Shown here piece after piece: positions 51,931-55,929 of a stretch of 55,929 bases of DNA. The notes beneath the pieces are model-generated. The model had not been told where the DNA came from. It saw only the letters and a list, made by a program, of their open reading frames with translations, and made no database searches. Origin of the DNA: Candidatus Fermentithermobacillaceae bacterium (GTDB taxonomy: Bacteria > Bacillota > Sulfobacillia > Fermentithermobacillales > Fermentithermobacillaceae); the NCBI GenBank assembly GCA_012512325.1, contig JAAZEL010000026.1:1-55929 (forward strand). Reading direction: 5' to 3'. Position numbers and translations under genes: made by a program. The stretch's first letter is position 1, and each line of letters begins with the position of its first letter.

Positions 51931-53583
51931 ATGGCAAAACGTGTAGTAAGGGCACCTAGAGGATCGGCCTTGACATGTAAAGGTTGGGAGCAGGAAGCAG
52001 CAATGAGAATGCTCATGAACAACCTCGATCCTGATGTTGCAGAGAAGCCTGAAGAGCTGGTGGTTTACGGTGGTACCGGAAAAGCTGCTCGCAACTGGGA
52101 GGCTTTCGACGCCATCGTGAGGACCCTTAAAGCACTCGAGTGTGACGAGACCTTGCTTGTACAGTCAGGCAAGCCCGTGGGAGTCTTCAAGACCCATGAA
52201 ATGGCGCCGAGAGTGCTCATAGCTAACGCTTTGCTGGTTCCCGCATGGGCCACTTGGGAACAGTTCCGTGAGCTGGAGCAGCAAGGGCTCACTATGTATG
52301 GCCAGATGACCGCAGGAAGCTGGATTTACATAGGTACTCAGGGGATCCTCCAGGGCACTTACGAGACCTTTGCAGAAGCTGCAAGGAAGCATTTTAGCGG
52401 CAGCCTGAAAGGCAGACTGGTGATAACCGCCGGATTGGGCGGCATGGGTGGTGCGCAGCCTCTTGCGATTACCATGAATGGAGGGGTTGCGCTTGTTGTA
52501 GAGGTTGATCCGTGGAGGATCCGGCGCAGGGTAGAGACAGGATACTGCGACATGCAGGCTAGGGATTTGGATCACGCACTTGAGGTTGTGGAAGACGCTT
52601 TGGCCAAAGGAGAGGCCCAGTCAGTGGCTGTGCTCGGAAATGCGGCTGAAATCCATCCTGAGCTTGTGAAGCGTGGTGTCGTACCCGATCTCGTGACTGA
52701 CCAGACCTCCGCCCACGACCTGCTTGGTGGGTACGTTCCTGCCGGCTTGACTTTGGAAGAAGCGTATGCATTGCGTGAAAACGATCCTGATGAGTATGTC
52801 CGCAGGGCTACCGAAAGCGTGGTAGTTCACGTCCATGCCATGTTGGAGTGGCAGAAGAAAGGTGCCATAGTTTTTGACTATGGTAACAACATAAGGCAAC
52901 AGGCGTTTAACGCAGGTATGGAGAATGCGTTTGACTTCCCTGGCTTTGTGCCGGCGTTTATCCGTCCCATGTTCTGCCAAGGCAGCGGGCCCTTCAGGTG
53001 GGTAGCGCTATCCGGAGATCCTGAAGATATTTACCGGACTGACGAAGCCCTCATTGAAGCGTTCCCGGAGAATGAGAGCATGATCAGATGGCTCAAGATG
53101 GCCCAAGAGAAAGTACATTTCCAGGGGCTACCTTCCAGAATATGCTGGCTGAGCTATGGTGAGCGGGCCAAAGCGGGGCTTATTTTCAATGAGCTGGTAA
53201 GGAAAGGCGAGGTCAAGGCACCCATAGTCATCGGCAGGGACCACCTGGACAGCGGAAGCGTGGCCTCTCCAAACCGCGAAACCGAATCAATGAAAGACGG
53301 TTCAGATGCCATTGCCGACTGGCCCATCCTCAATGCACTGGTCAATACTGCGGCGGGCGCCAGCTGGGTATCCGTACATCATGGCGGCGGGGTCGGAATC
53401 GGCTATTCAATCCATGCAGGTATGGTAGTGGTGGCAGACGGTACAGATCGGGCTGCAGCCAAGCTGGAAAGGGTTCTCACAACTGACCCCGGTACCGGTG
53501 TCATGCGCCACGCTGATGCGGGGTATGAAACAGCTATAGAGACGGCCAAGGAAAGAGGCGTAAAGATCCCCATGTTGGGTTAG
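51931..53583 (+). CDS. hutU: Urocanate hydratase
   Basis: HutU (550 residues) converts urocanate to imidazolonepropionate using tightly bound NAD+ as electrophile. Landmarks are [59 protein letters not shown] (Rossmann region), [16 protein letters not shown] (active-site cysteine region) and [17 protein letters not shown]. Length is typical (about 555). ATG at 51931 has a GGGGGGGG-type site about 9 bases upstream; the frame open from 51862 is not supported. It is followed by hutH with a 108-bp gap, so the enzymes of the first two steps are encoded in the order U-H. Confidence 0.97.
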   Translation: MAKRVVRAPRGSALTCKGWEQEAAMRMLMNNLDPDVAEKPEELVVYGGTGKAARNWEAFDAIVRTLKALECDETLLVQSGKPVGVFKTHEMAPRVLIANALLVPAWATWEQFRELEQQGLTMYGQMTAGSWIYIGTQGILQGTYETFAEAARKHFSGSLKGRLVITAGLGGMGGAQPLAITMNGGVALVVEVDPWRIRRRVETGYCDMQARDLDHALEVVEDALAKGEAQSVAVLGNAAEIHPELVKRGVVPDLVTDQTSAHDLLGGYVPAGLTLEEAYALRENDPDEYVRRATESVVVHVHAMLEWQKKGAIVFDYGNNIRQQAFNAGMENAFDFPGFVPAFIRPMFCQGSGPFRWVALSGDPEDIYRTDEALIEAFPENESMIRWLKMAQEKVHFQGLPSRICWLSYGERAKAGLIFNELVRKGEVKAPIVIGRDHLDSGSVASPNRETESMKDGSDAIADWPILNALVNTAAGASWVSVHHGGGVGIGYSIHAGMVVVADGTDRAAAKLERVLTTDPGTGVMRHADAGYETAIETAKERGVKIPMLG

Positions 53584-53691
53584 ATGCTGAAGCCGGCTAC
53601 AACTGCAGATTCTTCCCGGTTTTCTCCGGGGGAGATGTTGGAGCGAAGCTGAAGTAGATGCTGAGATGGCTGCTAAAGGAGCATGGTGCAT

Positions 53692-55212
53692 ATGACGGTT
53701 GCGGTAGACGGAAACCCCAAGACAATCCAGGAAATCGCCAGGGTAGCGTTTGACAGGGAACAGGTGGAGATGTCCCAGGCTGCGTGGGACAGAATACAAG
53801 CTTCACGGCAGATCATTGATGATATCCTGTCAGAAAACAAGAGGGTATACGGGATAAACACTGGATTTGGGAAGTTTGCCGAAGTAGCCATATCCATCGA
53901 GAACACTAGGAAACTCCAGACTAACCTGGTCTTAAGCCATGCAGTGGCTGTAGGCGAGGTGTTTTCTGAGGCAGAAGTGCGGGCTGCCATGTTTCTTCGG
54001 GCAAATGCCCTTGCCAAGGGCATGTCAGGTGTAAGGCCTGAGGTAGTACAGACCCTTTGCAGCCTTCTCAACAAGAATATCGTGCCATATGTGCCTCAAA
54101 AGGGTTCAGTAGGAGCCAGCGGCGATCTAGCCCCTCTTTCCCATATCTCTTTGGTGCTATTGGGCAAGGGTCACGCGTTTTACGAGGGAGAATTACTTCC
54201 CGGGCAGGATGCTCTAGACCGTGCCGGGATTCCACAGCTTCAGCTTGAAGCAAAAGAAGGACTGGCTTTGACCAACGGGGTTCAGATGACTGCCGGAGTG
54301 CTTGCCCTGGCGATACATATGGGGTATCGGTTGGCAAGGGCAGCTGATATCATTGCAAGTTTGACGGGCCAGGCTCTGCAAGTAGTGCGGGACGCCTACG
54401 ACCCATGGATCACATCGTTGCGTCCCCATGCAGGAGCACAAGCAGTAGCTGAGAACCTCAGGGCTTTGCTTGAAGGGTCGCGATTGACCACAACTTCGGG
54501 TGAAATAAGGGTTCAGGATCCTTACGTGTTGCGGTGCATACCTCAGGTCCACGGGGCTGTGAGGCAAGCTCTGGACCATGTGACGTCTGTTGTTCAAGTC
54601 GAGTCAGGTTCCGCCACTGACAACCCGTTAGCCTTGCCCGACGGCAGGGTGGTGTCCGGCGGCAACTTCCACGGACAACCCCTGGCTGTTGCCGGTGACT
54701 ATCTGGGCTTGGCTCTGTGTTCCTTTGGCAATATGTCTGAAAGGCGCATGGCCAGGATGATGGATCACCACAAGAGCGGGCTACCCGCTTTCCTCACTGA
54801 ACACGGAGGGCTGAACTCGGGGTTCATGATTATGCAGTATACAGCTGCTTCCTTAGCATCTGAGTGCAAGTCACTGGCTCATCCTGCCAGTGTGGATACT
54901 ATCCCCACTTCCGCTGACCAGGAAGACCATGTGAGTATGTCTACAACGGCCGCTAGAAAAGCCAGGGAGATAGCCAACAACGTGTCTTACATCCTGGCGA
55001 TTGAGTACCTTGGTGCCTGCCAGGCGCTTGAATTCAGGGGTCCGGAACTCCTGTCCAAAGCAGGCCAGGCTGCGTATGAACTATTGAGGAGCCGGGTGCC
55101 TGCGCTTTATGAAGACAGGGAGATGCATGGTGATATAGAAGAGGCCAGAGGTCTCATTGCGTCAGGGGCCTTGGAGAAGTCAGTCCGTTCCGTGATTGAG
55201 CAATTGTTGTAA
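53692..55212 (+). CDS. hutH: Histidine ammonia-lyase
   Basis: HutH (506 residues) removes ammonia from histidine to give urocanate. The MIO cofactor forms from Ala142-Ser143-Gly144 in GSVGASGDLAPLSHI, at the canonical positions. Tyr53 in YGINTGFGKF, ALTNGVQMTAG-like segment, and QVESGSATDNPLA (active-site Asn region) are present. ATG at 53692 is preferred since AAAGGAG lies 10 bases upstream; an in-frame ATG at 53683 sits on the site. No hutI or formiminotransferase gene is in the window. Confidence 0.97.
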   Translation: MTVAVDGNPKTIQEIARVAFDREQVEMSQAAWDRIQASRQIIDDILSENKRVYGINTGFGKFAEVAISIENTRKLQTNLVLSHAVAVGEVFSEAEVRAAMFLRANALAKGMSGVRPEVVQTLCSLLNKNIVPYVPQKGSVGASGDLAPLSHISLVLLGKGHAFYEGELLPGQDALDRAGIPQLQLEAKEGLALTNGVQMTAGVLALAIHMGYRLARAADIIASLTGQALQVVRDAYDPWITSLRPHAGAQAVAENLRALLEGSRLTTTSGEIRVQDPYVLRCIPQVHGAVRQALDHVTSVVQVESGSATDNPLALPDGRVVSGGNFHGQPLAVAGDYLGLALCSFGNMSERRMARMMDHHKSGLPAFLTEHGGLNSGFMIMQYTAASLASECKSLAHPASVDTIPTSADQEDHVSMSTTAARKAREIANNVSYILAIEYLGACQALEFRGPELLSKAGQAAYELLRSRVPALYEDREMHGDIEEARGLIASGALEKSVRSVIEQLL

Positions 55213-55282
55213 GACGTCAGATGAGGTTTGCCGTTGGAGATGGAAATAGCACCGACAAAACGATGTGCGGGGGATGATGTAG

Positions 55283-55545
55283 ATGGAAAAGGCAATCCAA
55301 CGCTGGATAGATGACAACCGGTCAACTCTGACTTCCATGTCCGACAAGATTTGGGCCCACGCTGAGCTTGGATTGGTAGAGCACAAATCGTCGAAGGTGG
55401 GTCCTTGTAAGGCACAGGCTTATTGGATACCATGGGCACAGCATCGAACTCGCCCAGCCGTTGCTCTCAAACAACTCATGGAAAGCCAGGGTCTCCCCGG
55501 CACAGTGCGGTACTATGGGTGCCCGCTGAAGAAAGAACTGGAAGA
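55283..55545 (+). pseudogene. Decayed AbgB-like M20 amidohydrolase
   Basis: The start (MEKAIQRWIDDNRSTLTSMS, then KIWAHAELGLVEHKSSK) matches the N-terminus of AbgB-like aminoacyl-aminobenzoate/peptidase M20 enzymes. It jumps to a distant part, [20 protein letters not shown], with about 90 residues missing and frame changes: a MGTAS piece and a PAEE piece occur in another frame. The Zn-binding core is lost, so the product cannot be active. The end at about 55545 abuts a head-on HsdR fragment. Confidence 0.75.
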
Positions 55546-55929
55546 TGTCATAACAACTTTGATAACACCCTTGCCCAAATCGTCACTATGCCACTCAGGG
55601 CGAAGCTTTATGATTTCATTATACAAATCAACGGCGATTCTGCGGCTCATTGTTACAATCATCGCTTTACCCTCAAATACTTTCTCCCGGTCTTCAAAAT
55701 GCGTAACAATGTCTTTTGCGAGAGTGGCAAGGCGTTCTTTATTGCCGACAATAGCCTCAAGCTTTGCCCATTTCATTTTTGCGGCTTATGCTTCGTCTTT
55801 TTCGTCCACTAGAACCATGGGAATACCGTTGATAAAAAGAAGAATATCCGGCCGCTTATTATTATTGTTTTCAATAACGGTAAACTGGTTGACTACAAAA
55901 AGCGTTTTTCCAAGCAGTTAAGGCAAGAC
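55540..55929 (-). pseudogene. Decayed type I restriction enzyme HsdR fragment
   Basis: On the minus strand, from the right edge inward, TLFVVNQFTVIENNNNKRPD and ILLFINGIPMVLV match the N-terminal nuclease domain of HsdR (RPDxxLFxNGxP). After VDEKDEA comes an in-frame TAA (near 55782), then [59 protein letters not shown], which match a C-terminal HsdR region. The several hundred residues between (helicase motors) are missing. The frame then runs into antisense abgB DNA. It is a deletion remnant, likely extending beyond the window. Confidence 0.8.

Overview
The window looks like the chromosome of an anaerobic, fermentative, Gram-positive-type bacterium, probably a Clostridia- or Limnochordia-like Bacillota of moderately high G+C. 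The signs are strong GGAGG ribosome-binding sites with many GTG and TTG starts, a T-box riboswitch, a perfect Rex operator in front of an [FeFe]-hydrogenase, SpeD/SpeH-type AdoMet decarboxylase, SpoIVB-like and Gmad2-type proteins, and two lipoproteins. The species cannot be named from the sequence alone.

Layout. 1-0.9 kb: remnant of an insertion sequence, tRNA-Pro(GGG), and repeat-rich non-coding DNA. 0.9-2.5 kb: D-aminoacylase-type amidohydrolase. 2.6-6.0 kb (minus): complete proline pathway from glutamate, with ProC and ProB fused into one protein, followed by ProA, behind a proline T-box whose specifier reads as CCC. 6.2-8.6 kb: two CNNM/CBS membrane proteins. 8.8-12.6 kb: Rex-controlled NuoF/GltD-like flavoprotein plus [FeFe]-hydrogenase. 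13-14.9 kb: YchF-like GTPase and a metallo-beta-lactamase-fold hydrolase. 14.9-21.5 kb (minus): a tightly packed five-gene operon (FtsX-type permease, ATPase, second permease, MutL-like ASKHA protein, lipoyl-like/KOW-like protein) with no function I can name; it is the best candidate for an undescribed system. 21.6-23.6 kb: speD, ndk, DUF72. 23.6-31.3 kb: DUF401 membrane protein, DnaQ-type nuclease fused to a decayed DinG helicase, cell-wall deacetylase, and small coiled-coil and zinc-ribbon proteins. 31.5-33.1 kb: folD and a methenyl-THF cyclohydrolase-type gene.

35.5-43.2 kb: a nucleoside salvage operon (ribokinase, nucleoside hydrolase, BMP-type binding lipoprotein, ATPase, two permeases, second nucleoside hydrolase). 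The products fit one route: nucleoside import, cleavage to base plus ribose, ribose phosphorylation. 43.4-45.8 kb: methionine gamma-lyase-like enzyme and an L-lactate dehydrogenase with an odd C-terminal tail. 46.1-49.2 kb: SpoIVB-like membrane protein, a remarkable repeat array, and a glycosyltransferase. 49.4-51.8 kb: a lipoprotein and membrane proteins. 51.9-55.2 kb: hutU and hutH (histidine to urocanate to imidazolonepropionate). 55.3-55.9 kb: two decayed genes abutting head-on, an AbgB-like M20 peptidase and an HsdR restriction subunit.

A recurring feature is degenerate tandem repetition at many loci (about 12 bp at 0.75 kb, exactly 21 bp at 5.6 kb, 15 bp inside the DUF401 gene, 66 bp at 25 kb, and a 105-bp higher-order array at 47.2-47.9 kb). 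The 47-kb array carries about 21 copies of a 17-bp dyad-symmetric motif, spaced close to whole helical turns.
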